From positions 186,001-250,000 of the forward strand of contig NZ_KB235922.1 in NCBI RefSeq assembly GCF_000332195.1: a stretch of DNA of 64,000 nucleotides. The letters are read 5' to 3'. Under the pieces are notes generated by a model. That model was given only the letters and a program-made list of their open reading frames with translations. It was not told the DNA's origin and did not search any database. Below are positions 9,901 through 18,098 of this stretch, one piece after another (position 1 is the first letter of the stretch; each line of letters opens with the position of its first letter). Made by a program: the position numbers and the translations under genes. The stretch comes from Pleurocapsa sp. PCC 7319 (GTDB taxonomy: Bacteria; Cyanobacteriota; Cyanobacteriia; Cyanobacteriales; Xenococcaceae).

Positions 9901-11785
9901 GTTTTTGTTGTGCTTGAGATTCTTTGCTACCAGAGTCGGTTAATAATTTAGCTAATGCTTGTACAGGCTTATTCCCAGGACGAAAACAACCCAGCCACCA
10001 GCGATCGCTTCCTGGTAGTTGTTTACCCTGTCTCAGTTGTGCCATCACCCCCGCCTGAACTGCTGAGGATTTACCACTACCAGAAGCCCCAACTACCGCC
10101 AAACTAGGCTGATGATTAAGACGATTTAATAACTTTTGGACTAAAGCTTCTCTGCCATAAAAATATTCAGCACTGTCTTCGTTGAATGCCTGTAATCCCA
10201 TATAGGGACAGATGCCTAAATCCAAAACGGGCTGATGATTTGCTACGCCATTTTTGTAGGGCAACACCTCGATTACTCCCTGAGTCCCTGAGAGCCAAAC
10301 TTGAGGCACAATTTCTGTTCCTGCTAAGGCAATCTGTAACTGAGTAATCCAGGCAGCGACGGGAAATCCGGCATGAGAATCGGCAGTTTGCAGAGTTTCC
10401 CATAAGGCACTGGTAAACTGCTGTGAAGACTCTTGAGGGGCATTGGCAGCAATTAAACACTGTCCTCGTTCCGCTTCTAGTTGCAATTCTTCTACCCATT
10501 CCATTAGAGAATGTTCCCCAGGACAGTCTAAGATCACGATCTGCTGGACAGCTCGGGAATTTTTGAGGATTGTTCTTAACCAAGAACGAGATATGCGAAT
10601 ACCATCCCTTAAAACCAACCAGGATTCTCCCAAATCTGTGGTTTCAATTTGTCCTCGTAGATAAAGTAAAGCCGTGGTGATTTCTGGAGTAGTTTTAGTC
10701 GTCACCTGGGAATTTAAGCACTTGGCGATCGCATCTTTTACTTTTGTCCAGGGTTCATTGGTTTGGGGAAAATATCTGAGATTAAATTGCCCTTCACTCT
10801 TTAAGATTTGACTTAAAGCTAGAGTACGATTGGTTTTCAATCCACCATCAATTACTAATGCCTGACGAGGATTAACTTCTAAATTACAAAGCGATCGCTT
10901 ACCCAGGATAACCTTACCAAAGCCTTCCACAATACGTTTGGGAGTCTGCAAGGGAAATTCTGATTGTAGTCGTCTTTCTCCCCGACTACTTTTTTGCTGG
11001 TTAATTAATCGGATCTGTTGATTAGTTTTATCTATATACCGTAAGGTTTGATGATAGACATACTGATATAAAGCGTCAGCTTCAATTACACCTTGGGGAT
11101 CGGCAGCTTCACCTCGTAAACCCCGCATCAAATAATAAGTAAATACTCCATGTCCTAATTCGGGAAACTCCCAGGATTGTTGAGTTTGATCGCAGGACAA
11201 TAAAGCATAAAACCCTTTACTTTCCGCTGCCTTATGCCGCAAAACCTCAACTAACTGGGAACTAGGATCGACTAAACTTCGACTCTCTGTCCCCCTCAAA
11301 GTCATCCCACCACTATGACATGCATCTAACCAGACCAATTGCTGACTGGCTGCACAGTTACTTAACTGTTTTAATAGGGTGTTTAACGGTAAACCTGTAG
11401 TTAATAGTTTTTTAGTATTAGTATCACTCAAGCATAAAATTACTTGTTGAGTCTTGGGATCTAAAATACCGTGTCCCGAAAAATAAAACAGAATTGTATC
11501 ATTAGAACTAGCTGAATTAACTATGTGTGCAATACTACGCTGAACATCTGTTATGTAGGGATGTTGACTTACAAAATCATGGTGAATAATAACTTCCTTG
11601 GCAGTCAAGCTAGCTGTAGCTTCCTTAAGTGCTTCCCCTAAACCCTGACAATCCAAAGCCGAATATTGAAGAGAAGGTAAATTTTCTTGGTCTTGGTATT
11701 GATTCACACCCACCAAGAGAATCCAAAGTTTGGCAGTTGATGATTTAGAAGTTACTTTAGAACTGGGTTTAGCGCGAGGACACAT
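6950..11785 (-). CDS. Caspase-like / STAND NTPase / WD40-repeat protein
   Basis: A 1611-residue signalling protein. The N-terminal peptidase C14-like domain has its catalytic pair in FYFSGHG (His105) and DACHSGG (Cys156). Next comes an effector-like linker domain, then a STAND-type NTPase with Walker A GASGSGKSS (about 563-571) and Walker B LLVIDQFEEL (about 655-664). A hydrophobic helix follows at about 1000-1020 (AATLGVLGLAATAFGVTAY), and then about eleven WD40 blades from about 1098 to 1595, mostly ending in WDKTIKLW-type motifs; blade 2 is degenerate. By family logic the propeller senses a ligand, the NTPase oligomerises and the protease executes, as in regulated cell death or anti-phage defence. 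Neither role is shown here. It stands alone, convergent with the MocR gene. Confidence 0.93.
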   Translation of the reverse strand: MCPRAKPSSKVTSKSSTAKLWILLVGVNQYQDQENLPSLQYSALDCQGLGEALKEATASLTAKEVIIHHDFVSQHPYITDVQRSIAHIVNSASSNDTILFYFSGHGILDPKTQQVILCLSDTNTKKLLTTGLPLNTLLKQLSNCAASQQLVWLDACHSGGMTLRGTESRSLVDPSSQLVEVLRHKAAESKGFYALLSCDQTQQSWEFPELGHGVFTYYLMRGLRGEAADPQGVIEADALYQYVYHQTLRYIDKTNQQIRLINQQKSSRGERRLQSEFPLQTPKRIVEGFGKVILGKRSLCNLEVNPRQALVIDGGLKTNRTLALSQILKSEGQFNLRYFPQTNEPWTKVKDAIAKCLNSQVTTKTTPEITTALLYLRGQIETTDLGESWLVLRDGIRISRSWLRTILKNSRAVQQIVILDCPGEHSLMEWVEELQLEAERGQCLIAANAPQESSQQFTSALWETLQTADSHAGFPVAAWITQLQIALAGTEIVPQVWLSGTQGVIEVLPYKNGVANHQPVLDLGICPYMGLQAFNEDSAEYFYGREALVQKLLNRLNHQPSLAVVGASGSGKSSAVQAGVMAQLRQGKQLPGSDRWWLGCFRPGNKPVQALAKLLTDSGSKESQAQQKLQIEGLLYQGVEGFVRWLRTRTEPMVLLVIDQFEELFTLAGDSERQEFIDLILGAIKYAGDRFKLVLTIRADFVASCLEIPELAQILQKDSVLVPPYLTEEDYRSAIVKPAEQVGLKVESGLVEVLLQDLDRSAGDLPLLQFALQQLWERRQNGNLTLKAYQELGGIKGALERQAQAVYDNLDSESQDCARWIFLNLTQLGEGTEDTRRRITKSNLVVAKYPEALIDKTLRVLTDAKLLVVNLDNGTNIGQSRSADSPPADDELFMEAMRQEATVEVVHEILIRHWSSLRWWLEENRSRLRSQRQIEQAAVLWLQKNKQDDFLLRGVRLAEAEEIFVKYTDELSDTAKEYVASCIDARLAEQREAKRRLRKAQITAATLGVLGLAATAFGVTAYRQKLITQLENIDSLNAIAEAQLLSNQQLESLATSVKAAKELGKINSLGEFLVGQDNWQDTQAQTTATLQQSIYGTQELNRLEGHSQKVNAVSISNDGQLIATASDDQTIKVWQHDGTLLDTLTAEQAQANPIALTLDGNPSQIINPIYSAKNKLTPKHSAYLVSTNNDGLVQLRSKSDNQIISSYSHSEPVNSVSISPDGELLATATIDGNVNIWSKDGILQQTLSGHTGEVSDVEFIPNQDSQRYKLISTGVDKTVRIWQVFNRYLEKAEGIYSVAVSPISSGTFATADWDGKIKIWRNHSGDAHKLFHSISGHDEAISQIKYSPDGKFIVSASWDKTIKLWNAENGDLVDKLKGHQDGINSIVFSPDSKILISGSEDKTLKLWNLEGEPKLIKTLKGHKDSIKTVTVSPDGNFIASAGYDNMIKLWTIAGEFLQTIDAHDLAITSLEFSPDGEILASASWDNTVKIWRIQGKTNQLLQTLTGHQDGVTTISFNSDGTLLATGSGDRQIKLWNTETGRLIKNLRGHTSQINSLAFSSDDQSIISAEEQQGLFSWNLDLDNLLTQGCDRLSDYLTNNPSVKQSEQKICL

Positions 11786-11923
11786 CGCTTGTTACCATTT
11801 GATTTGTAAAAGTCAGTATATATCTTTAGGTCAAATGCTCCCTATTTATGCAGTCTAATTGTTCAAAATTTCATATTGTTATCAAAGCTTGGTAAAAAAA
11901 TTTTATCTAATTCTAGTTCGAGT

Positions 11924-11929
11924 TATACT
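11924..11929 (+). promoter_or_regulatory. Candidate -10 box for rpsN
   Basis: TATACT lies 36 bases before the rpsN ATG in a gap shared with the divergent caspase gene. There is no good -35 at the expected spacing (TTTTAT at 11901), so this is tentative. Confidence 0.25.
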
Positions 11930-11964
11930 AATAGACTGTGTGTTTATTAATAGCAATAATTTTT

Positions 11965-12267
11965 ATGGCAAAGAAAAGTATGGTCGAGCGAGAAAAAAAA
12001 CGCGCTCGCTTAGTTGCAAAATATGCTGATAAAAGAGCGGAATTAAAAGAAAGTTTTCGTAAAGCAACTTCCGCAGCTGAAAAACTAGAAATCCATCGTC
12101 AAATCCAAAGACTACCTCGAGATAGCTCCCCTACTCGTAAACGAAATCGTTGTATGGTGACTGGTAGACCAAGAGGATACTATCGTGATTTTGGTTTATC
12201 TCGTAACGTTTTACGGGAATGGGCTCATGAAGGTTTACTTCCAGGCGTAGTTAAATCGAGTTGGTAA
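11965..12267 (+). CDS. rpsN: 30S ribosomal protein S14
   Basis: A 100-residue S14 of the zinc-free type that helps assemble the head of the small subunit. The N-terminus [13 protein letters not shown] and the C-terminal signature [14 protein letters not shown] (about 69-82) are diagnostic. The frame is open further upstream, but the start is placed at ATG 11965 because the conserved protein begins there. As is usual in cyanobacteria the gene is not inside a large ribosomal operon; gatA follows 200 bases downstream. Confidence 0.97.
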   Translation: MAKKSMVEREKKRARLVAKYADKRAELKESFRKATSAAEKLEIHRQIQRLPRDSSPTRKRNRCMVTGRPRGYYRDFGLSRNVLREWAHEGLLPGVVKSSW

Positions 12268-12299
12268 AATTATAAATCAATTAATCAATTTTAAGTCGT

Positions 12300-12337
12300 A
12301 AGTCTCAAGCTACAAACTTGCGGCTATTTTTTTGCGG
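12300..12337 (+). terminator. Weak possible terminator after rpsN
   Basis: A short CAAG/CTTG stem around CTACAAA is followed after CGGCTA by a run of seven T. The stem is only four to five pairs, so it is listed as a possibility only. Confidence 0.25.
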
Positions 12338-12467
12338 ATCAAAACTAAGGTCATGTCATCAATTAGAATTAATTAGAGTGACTTTAGGGTTGTCCTGAAG
12401 TTGCCAAGAGTAACCAGAACAAGATAAAACTACTAAGTCTTAACAGCTATTAAATAAAGGTAATTTG

Positions 12468-13922
12468 ATGTACCAAGGAAGTATAAAAGAGTTACATCAG
12501 CAATTAGTTAACAAAGAACGTTCGGCAGTAGAAATTGCCCAAGCGACTTTACAACAAATTGAAAAGGTAGAACCAAAAGTAAAGGCGTTTTTGTCTGTGA
12601 CTGCCGATCGCGCTTTAGCCACTGCTAAAGAAGTAGATGCCAAAATTGCAGCCGGGGAAGAGATCGGAATACTTGCAGGTGTTCCCATGGGTATTAAAGA
12701 TAATATGTGTACCAAGGGGATTAAAACCACCTGCGCTTCCCAAATACTGGCTAATTTTGTTCCTCCCTATGAATCGACTGTTACCCAGAGATTGAAAGAT
12801 GCAGGTGCGGTATTGGTGGGTAAAACAAATCTGGATGAGTTTGCTATGGGAGGTTCTACGGAAAACTCTGGTTTTCAAGTAACAGCTAACCCTTGGGATT
12901 TGGCAAGAGTACCGGGAGGTTCTTCTGGTGGTTCGGCGGCTGCTGTTGCTGCGGGAGAATGTGTGGTTTCCTTGGGTTCAGATACAGGTGGTTCAATTCG
13001 CCAACCAGCTTCTCTTTGCGGTGTAGTAGGAATCAAGCCAACTTATGGTTTAGTCTCTCGTTTTGGTTTGGTGGCTTTTGGTTCGTCTTTGGATCAAATT
13101 GGTCCTTTTGCTCGTAATGTAGAAGATGCGGCAATTTTATTGGGAGAAATTGCAGGACACGATCCTAATGATTCTACTAGCCTTAAAGTAGATATTCCTG
13201 ACTATACTCAACATCTGCAACCAAAACTAAAAAAAGGTTTAAAAGTAGGGATTATTAAAGAAACTTTTGGCGAAGGATTAGATCCTATCGTCGCTGAAAA
13301 AGTTAATAGTGCGATCGCTAAATTGAAAGAGTTGGGTGCGGAAATCAAAGAAATTTCTTGTCCTCGTTTCCGTTATGGTATTGCAGCATACTATATTATT
13401 GCTCCTTCTGAAGCTTCGGCTAATTTAGCTCGTTATGATGCAGTTAAGTATGGTATTCGTCAGGATTCAGATAACCTGCTAGAGATGTACACTAATACTC
13501 GTGCTGCTGGTTTTGGAACGGAAGTGAAACGGCGCATTATGATCGGCACTTATGCACTGTCGGCAGGATACTATGACGCTTATTATCTCAAAGCGCAAAA
13601 AGTCCGTACCTTAATTAAACAGGATTTTGAGCAGGCATTTGAAGATGTAGATGTTTTGGTTGCTCCTACTGCGCCCACTACAGCGTTCAAAGCAGGTGAT
13701 AAAACTACAGATCCTTTAAGTATGTATCTTTTAGACTTAATGACTATTCCGGTTAACTTAGCTGGTTTACCAGGAATGAGCATTCCCTGTGGTTTTGATA
13801 ACCAGGGTTTACCCATTGGATTGCAGTTAATTAGTAATGTCTTGAGGGAGGATGTACTGTTTCATACTGCCTATGCTTACGAACAAGCAACAGAATGGCA
13901 TAAAAAGCAACCAAGTCTTTAA
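12468..13922 (+). CDS. gatA: Asp-tRNA(Asn)/Glu-tRNA(Gln) amidotransferase subunit A
   Basis: Glutaminase subunit of GatCAB, which supplies ammonia to convert Glu-tRNA(Gln), and often Asp-tRNA(Asn), to the amidated form in bacteria lacking glutaminyl-tRNA synthetase. The 484 residues are a full-length amidase-signature enzyme with the catalytic triad Lys77 ([10 protein letters not shown]), cis-Ser152 (PGGSSGGSA) and Ser176 ([10 protein letters not shown]). The ATG at 12468, with AAAGG just upstream, is preferred over the in-frame TTG directly before it. gatB and gatC are not adjacent, as is usual in cyanobacteria. Confidence 0.97.
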   Translation: MYQGSIKELHQQLVNKERSAVEIAQATLQQIEKVEPKVKAFLSVTADRALATAKEVDAKIAAGEEIGILAGVPMGIKDNMCTKGIKTTCASQILANFVPPYESTVTQRLKDAGAVLVGKTNLDEFAMGGSTENSGFQVTANPWDLARVPGGSSGGSAAAVAAGECVVSLGSDTGGSIRQPASLCGVVGIKPTYGLVSRFGLVAFGSSLDQIGPFARNVEDAAILLGEIAGHDPNDSTSLKVDIPDYTQHLQPKLKKGLKVGIIKETFGEGLDPIVAEKVNSAIAKLKELGAEIKEISCPRFRYGIAAYYIIAPSEASANLARYDAVKYGIRQDSDNLLEMYTNTRAAGFGTEVKRRIMIGTYALSAGYYDAYYLKAQKVRTLIKQDFEQAFEDVDVLVAPTAPTTAFKAGDKTTDPLSMYLLDLMTIPVNLAGLPGMSIPCGFDNQGLPIGLQLISNVLREDVLFHTAYAYEQATEWHKKQPSL

Positions 13923-13923
13923 A

Positions 13924-13952
13924 GGATGAGGGATAAGGGATGAAGGATGAGG
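13924..13952 (+). repeat. Heptamer tandem repeat (GGATGAG type)
   Basis: Four imperfect 7-bp units, GGATGAG, GGATAAG, GGATGAA and GGATGAG, start just after the gatA stop codon. It is a cyanobacterial short tandem repeat like those elsewhere in the window. Confidence 0.75.
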
Positions 13953-13975
13953 AAAAAGTAATAAGGTACTTTTCC
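13951..13975 (+). terminator. Hairpin downstream of gatA
   Basis: GGAAAAAGTA pairs with TACTTTTCC around ATAAGG with one bulged A. It lies 29 bases past the gatA stop. No clean T-tract follows, so termination is only probable. Confidence 0.4.
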
Positions 13976-14100
13976 TACTTCCCTATCTCCCTAATTCCCC
14001 ACTATTCCAAAATTCTGCTCATAATGAAACAGTCCTGTCTTCTTAAAGGGTAGAACCAGATAAAGAAATGGGTAAAGTTGCATATCGCATTACCCTATAC

Positions 14101-14304
14101 TTAAATATCGTCGGGAATTACCCACTTAGGTGGTTCGGATAGTTTCTTCATTCGAGCTATTTCTGCCATTTCTAGCATTTTGTCTAGGGAAGTATCATTA
14201 ATAAATTTTGAGGCTTCCTGCTGATATTGGTTGTCAGCATTTTTCTGCTCCGCAGCATTTATCTCAGTAGGATTAGTCTCAGGGTTGATATTGTTAGAAT
14301 TCAT
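14101..14304 (-). CDS. Small hypothetical protein, 67 residues
   Basis: Polar 67-residue protein, not recognised. The first half is low-complexity and Asn/Glu-rich; the second half has a likely helix (SLDKMLEMAEIARMKKL) and a defined tail PPKWVIPDDI, so it looks like a genuine small protein rather than a shadow. The ATG is preceded by AGAAGAT. It sits alone between gatA and the toxin-antitoxin pair, followed by about 170 bases with nothing recognised. Confidence 0.5.
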   Translation of the reverse strand: MNSNNINPETNPTEINAAEQKNADNQYQQEASKFINDTSLDKMLEMAEIARMKKLSEPPKWVIPDDI

Positions 14305-14473
14305 ATCTTCTGTTATCCAACTCTTCTGTAGGCATTTTAATATTTTTATCTTTAGTAAAAGATAAATGCAATATAAAGGGAAAAAGTGATACTAAATTTG
14401 CTTAGTAACAGTAGTGTTTAGTTTTTTTAGCCAAGTTGTTCCAACTAATACTTATTACTCATTAGTTAATTTT

Positions 14474-14743
14474 TTAAAATTGCTCGTAATGACCGCCAAT
14501 GGCAAATATATAGATATAGCGATCGTCAAACTTATAAATAAGACGATCTTTCTGCGATAATCTTCTTGACCAAAAACCGGATAAGTTATGTTTCAATGGC
14601 TCAGGCTTACCTAATCCGAGCGCCGGATCTCCCCGAAGCATCTCTTTCAGAATTTTGCAGAGATTTTGATGCAGTTTGCGGTCTTTTTTCCTAAGCTCCT
14701 CGTATATTTGCCAAGTTTTTCCTTCAAAGACTAAAGATCTCAT
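14474..14743 (-). CDS. yoeB: YoeB/Txe-family mRNA interferase toxin
   Basis: An 89-residue RelE-superfamily toxin that cleaves mRNA in the ribosomal A site. Family landmarks are visible: KPEPLKHNLSGFWSRRL with Glu48 and the arginine pair near 60, DRLIYKF with Arg67, and the C-terminal catalytic GGHYEQF with His85 and Tyr86. It overlaps the 3' end of the antitoxin gene by 20 bases, the usual coupling of this module. Confidence 0.93.
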   Translation of the reverse strand: MRSLVFEGKTWQIYEELRKKDRKLHQNLCKILKEMLRGDPALGLGKPEPLKHNLSGFWSRRLSQKDRLIYKFDDRYIYIFAIGGHYEQF

Positions 14744-14996
14744 CTAGTTCTTCATTACTTGGTTTATATCCTCGATCCAAATTATGAGTTGATTGGGATT
14801 CATCAATTTGCTGCATCAAGCTTGGGTTTTGTAAAACATACAGCGTTTCTTGTTCCCTTTCCCAGTCTTCTGCGCTAATAACCACAAAATCTTCCCCATT
14901 ACGACGAGTGACTTTTAAAGGCTGATGCTCTTGAATGACTCTTTCGACACAGTGCTTTAATTTTTCCCTAAATTGATTGACGCTAATGCTATCCAC
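14724..14996 (-). CDS. yefM: YefM/Phd-family antitoxin
   Basis: A 90-residue antitoxin that neutralises the downstream YoeB toxin and autorepresses the operon. The N-terminal Phd/YefM DNA-binding fold is clear (SVNQFREKLKHCVERV, then LKVTRRNGEDFVVISAEDW). The flexible C-terminal tail from about residue 60 would wrap the toxin. The start is GTG with a weak ribosome-binding site. A perfect palindrome lies 22 bases upstream and is the likely operator. Confidence 0.93.
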   Translation of the reverse strand: MDSISVNQFREKLKHCVERVIQEHQPLKVTRRNGEDFVVISAEDWEREQETLYVLQNPSLMQQIDESQSTHNLDRGYKPSNEELDEIFSL

Positions 14997-15017
14997 TTTT
15001 TTATTGCTCTCAAATTA

Positions 15018-15036
15018 TGTACGGTAATACCGTACA
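15018..15036. promoter_or_regulatory. Palindromic operator of the yefM-yoeB operon
   Basis: TGTACGGT-AAT-ACCGTACA is a perfect 8-bp inverted repeat around 3 bases. It starts 22 bases upstream of the yefM start. E. coli YefM recognises palindromes with a TGTACA-type core, so TGTAC arms here fit autoregulation. Binding is inferred. Confidence 0.7.
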
Positions 15037-15072
15037 GTTTATCGCAAAATATAGTCAGTCTGAAATCAGTTA

Positions 15073-15219
15073 GAGTCCAAGGCGATTGCGCTCCGCCCTA
15101 AACAAAGGCTTAAGCCGCATGTACTTGCTCCGCAACTGTGTCGCGCACCAGCAAAGCTGATTGGGCTACGCCCACCGCCAGAGGCGATTGGACTCCATCC
15201 AGGCTCCGCGATCGCCAAT
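15073..15219. repeat. GC-rich dispersed repeat patches
   Basis: A GC-rich island in AT-rich surroundings with repeated words: GGCGATTGCGCTCCGCCC, GGGCTACGCCCACCGCC, GGCGATTGGACTCC and GCTCCGCGATCGCC. It separates the toxin-antitoxin promoter from the 3' end of the P450 gene and encodes nothing convincing. Confidence 0.5.
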
Positions 15220-15279
15220 GATTGAAAAATATAATCTGGTGAAATTAGAAAGAATAACGAAACGGATTAAGAGAATATA

Positions 15280-16623
15280 CTATTTTTTACCCTTAAAAAT
15301 CATCCTGACTCCTGTTTTAGGAGCAAGGGTAACACCTCGGCGAGTTGGAGTTTCAGGTTTTTGGCTAACTAACTCTAATTCAAATTGAGAGATAATTGTT
15401 GCTAGAACCAACTTCATCTCTAGTTGAGCCAATGCCTCTCCAATACAGCGACGTTTGCCACCACCAAAGGGAAAAAATTCATATGCAGAAAATTCTCGTT
15501 CTAAAAAACGTTCGGGCTTAAATTTAGTCGGTTCTGGATAGACATCTTCTCGTTGATGGAGCAGATAAATACAACCCAATAATATTTGTCCTACCTCTAA
15601 TTTGTAGCCCATCAGTTCCATTGGTTCTTGCACTACCCGAGGAAAAGTTAGCATACCAATAGGATAAATCCGCAGAGTTTCTTTACAAACTGCGTCTAAG
15701 AAAGGCAATTTAGCAATTTCCATGGGATCTGGAGCTGAATCCAAGCTAGCTATTTCGGCCTCTAATTTGGCTTTAATTTGAGGATAGCGATGAACCCAAT
15801 ATAGTGACCAAGCGATCGCCGAAGCGGTAGTTTCGTGTCCCGCCAGCATTAAGGTCATCAATTCATCTCGTAGTTCTGAATCGCTTAAAGCTCCTCCTGT
15901 TTCATCTCGTGCAGACATCATCAGAGACAAGATATCTTGACGATCACTGATGTCCTGAGTTCTTCTAAACGCTAGTTCTTGATAAATTGCTGCATCAATT
16001 GCTTGTTGTTGACGCAAAAAGTTTCCCCAGGGACTCCAGGCACCCAAATCTTTTTGTACCCAAGGGAAAAACAGTAAAGCAGAGGCGAGAGAAGATTCAA
16101 AAATATTAGTCAGTTTAGTAATACGTTGTTTCAACTCTTGAGCACGATTGCTGTCTTGTAGTCCAAATACTGCTTCTAAAATTACCTGTAAAGATACCTT
16201 TTGTGATATTTGGCGAGCTTCAAAAGACTGATTAGGCGTGAGGTTACCGATAATATTGCGGGTAAGATCGCAAATCAATTGACTATAAACTTGCATCCTC
16301 TCACCATGAAAAGGAGGTAACAACAATTTACGGCGTTTTTTATGGGGATCGCCTTCAATCAAGAATACAGAATTTTCTCCCACCAAAGGCTTTAACAACT
16401 GATTATCTTTACCAGAAGCAAAAAATTTCTGGCGATCGCTAGTTATTATTTGTCGCATCGCTTCAGGATGGTTGACATAGACATAAGTATCTGCACCAGC
16501 TACATCAGCGATAAACATATCAGGAGCTTGTTTAAAGGCTAAATCCATATATTTATCTGGTTTGGCAACCCACAGCAATTTTTGTTGTAGAGGGGATTGT
16601 TTTAGCTTGGGAATTAATTTCAT
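15280..16623 (-). CDS. Cytochrome P450, CYP110-like
   Basis: Heme-thiolate monooxygenase, 447 residues. All P450 landmarks are present: the I-helix oxygen-activation motif AGHETT (261-266), the K-helix ExxR in KETLR (315-318), the PERF motif (370-373) and the heme loop FPFGGGKRRCIG with axial Cys393. The N-terminus (MKLIPKLKQSPLQQKLLWVAKPDKYMD) and the general pattern resemble cyanobacterial CYP110 enzymes, which hydroxylate fatty acids or terpenes; the assignment and substrate are inferred. There is no membrane anchor and no ferredoxin or terpene-cyclase partner nearby. Confidence 0.92.
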   Translation of the reverse strand: MKLIPKLKQSPLQQKLLWVAKPDKYMDLAFKQAPDMFIADVAGADTYVYVNHPEAMRQIITSDRQKFFASGKDNQLLKPLVGENSVFLIEGDPHKKRRKLLLPPFHGERMQVYSQLICDLTRNIIGNLTPNQSFEARQISQKVSLQVILEAVFGLQDSNRAQELKQRITKLTNIFESSLASALLFFPWVQKDLGAWSPWGNFLRQQQAIDAAIYQELAFRRTQDISDRQDILSLMMSARDETGGALSDSELRDELMTLMLAGHETTASAIAWSLYWVHRYPQIKAKLEAEIASLDSAPDPMEIAKLPFLDAVCKETLRIYPIGMLTFPRVVQEPMELMGYKLEVGQILLGCIYLLHQREDVYPEPTKFKPERFLEREFSAYEFFPFGGGKRRCIGEALAQLEMKLVLATIISQFELELVSQKPETPTRRGVTLAPKTGVRMIFKGKK

Positions 16624-17141
16624 TAGTTTAAATTCGATTAACTGAGCTAGCTACTATTAGTATTTTAGTGATTTTTGCTGGAATCAATTTGTAACTCAGG
16701 CAGGAACAAAGTCTAATACTAAATCCGTTTCGTATAGGTCACTTAATAAATTGAGTAATAAGTAACGAGTAATAAGTAACGCCTGATGTGAATTAGCTTC
16801 CTTCGCATTAAACGGTTTTAGGCTCTAAGCTACAAGCTTTAAGCTCTAAGCCTGTTCGCTAAATTATGTTAGAGATGATCTTTCTGACTTTCTTGTTCCA
16901 TACTTATCTGCTTAAATTCATTATTTAAAGAAGTTTTCAACTTAAGATCATACACTTGAAAATTGTTTTAAAAGCTTATAGCTTATAGCTTATGGCTTAT
17001 AGCTTAGAGCTATTAAAAGACTCTCTGAATTTCTGAATTCACATTAGACGTAAGTAACGAGTATTGGTGATTCTGATTTCAGAGTAAGACTTTTATGAAG
17101 AAATTAAACACTACCTTTGTCAATCGGTTTTAGTCTGAGCT
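16624..17141. repeat. 518-base gap filled with heptamer repeats
   Basis: No coding sequence. It contains AGTAATA/AGTAACG heptamers at 16753-16781, a mirror-like GGCTCTAAGCTACAAGCTTT tract at 16821-16852, and GCTTATA heptamers at 16973-17011 (GCTTATA twice, GCTTATG, GCTTATA). The promoter of the P450 gene should lie at the left end but is not evident. Confidence 0.75.
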
Positions 17142-18098
17142 CTAATTTCCAGTCCCTAAAAAAATCGGATAAAAAGAACGAATATAGTTTCCTCTTTTAC
17201 CATCTGGTTCAATATTGCGGTATAGAGCTAAATCATAGGTCACGCCATTGATTGTCGTACGTCGCTTTTTATCTCTAAATTTATAACCGGCTAAATTCTC
17301 GTAATATGCCACTGTTCCCATAGCAATTTCGCATTCTGGGCTAGTGCCAACAAAAAAACAACCTTTTTTCTTAAATAGTTCTACGGTCAGATTTTCTTGG
17401 GCATCATGATCCTGCCACAACATTTGTAAGGTTACTACATAAGGATTTTCAATACCTGTATCCCCCTGAAGATCATAATTATGACCGAGATAGTTGACCC
17501 GTTGTTGTTTCTCATCTAGGTAAAATTTAATCCAGGAATGATAGCCTGATATTGCCCCAGAAATAATGTTATTTGTTTCCTCAGAAAAATCATATTTTCC
17601 CTCTCCCACAAAAATATGTTCAAAAGCCGAGGCATCTTTAATGGGAATACCACCAAAATAATTAGTATATAGATCGAACCAAATACTAATTAGATTCTGT
17701 CGAAAAATTTCTGGAGATAATTTAAACTTAAGTTGATTATTAATATAATGTCTGGCTATTTTGATGGGTTTAGTCTGACAAATATCATCAATAAATTGCT
17801 CGATTTCTGTTTTTTCAGCTCTAGTGATAATTTCTGCTTGCTGATTGGCAAATTTATAATTATCTAATAGCTTAATTAAGCTAACAAATGTGGGTATTTT
17901 ATCTAATTTGACTTCGTTAACTCGATAAAAAAGTGGTTTCTGTGCTAGATCTAAATCTCGTTTTCCAAAGGCTTTTATTTGTTCATCGAGCAAAATATCA
18001 GCTTCGGGATCGAGCCAATTACCATTATTATCGCGAGGACTAACTAGAAATCTATGGCGATCGCTATTCCAAATTTGTTGATAAACATCATTATTCAC
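17142..18098 (-). CDS. EndoU (XendoU)-family endoribonuclease
   Basis: Endoribonuclease of the EndoU superfamily, which cleaves at uridines to leave 2',3'-cyclic phosphate ends. The 318-residue protein has the C-terminal EndoU fold with the two catalytic histidines in AFEHIFVGE (His161) and ISGYHSWIKFYL (His187), a lysine cluster (243-245) at the expected third catalytic position, and the signature CFFVGTSPECEIAMGTVAY. It ends with the conserved tyrosine region RSFYPIFLG. Residues 1-110 are not recognised. No signal peptide, so it acts in the cytosol or is released by an unseen route. Its first 8 bases overlap the GNAT gene upstream, so the two are probably co-transcribed. Confidence 0.85.
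   Translation of the reverse strand: MNNDVYQQIWNSDRHRFLVSPRDNNGNWLDPEADILLDEQIKAFGKRDLDLAQKPLFYRVNEVKLDKIPTFVSLIKLLDNYKFANQQAEIITRAEKTEIEQFIDDICQTKPIKIARHYINNQLKFKLSPEIFRQNLISIWFDLYTNYFGGIPIKDASAFEHIFVGEGKYDFSEETNNIISGAISGYHSWIKFYLDEKQQRVNYLGHNYDLQGDTGIENPYVVTLQMLWQDHDAQENLTVELFKKKGCFFVGTSPECEIAMGTVAYYENLAGYKFRDKKRRTTINGVTYDLALYRNIEPDGKRGNYIRSFYPIFLGTGN

Noticed and set aside
10167-10664. ORFs of 138 and 73 residues overlapping the caspase-STAND gene
   Set aside because: Out-of-frame shadows of a clear protein-coding gene with no family motif.
12268-12467. Riboswitch upstream of gatA
   Set aside because: No conserved riboswitch core recognised; only a weak hairpin with a T-run near the rpsN end.
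12497-13816. Several ORFs antisense to or overlapping gatA
   Set aside because: gatA is intact and conserved; the others are shadows without motifs.
15161-15388. 75-codon plus-strand ORF over the GC-rich repeats and the end of the P450 gene
   Set aside because: Composed of repeat sequence and antisense P450 codons.
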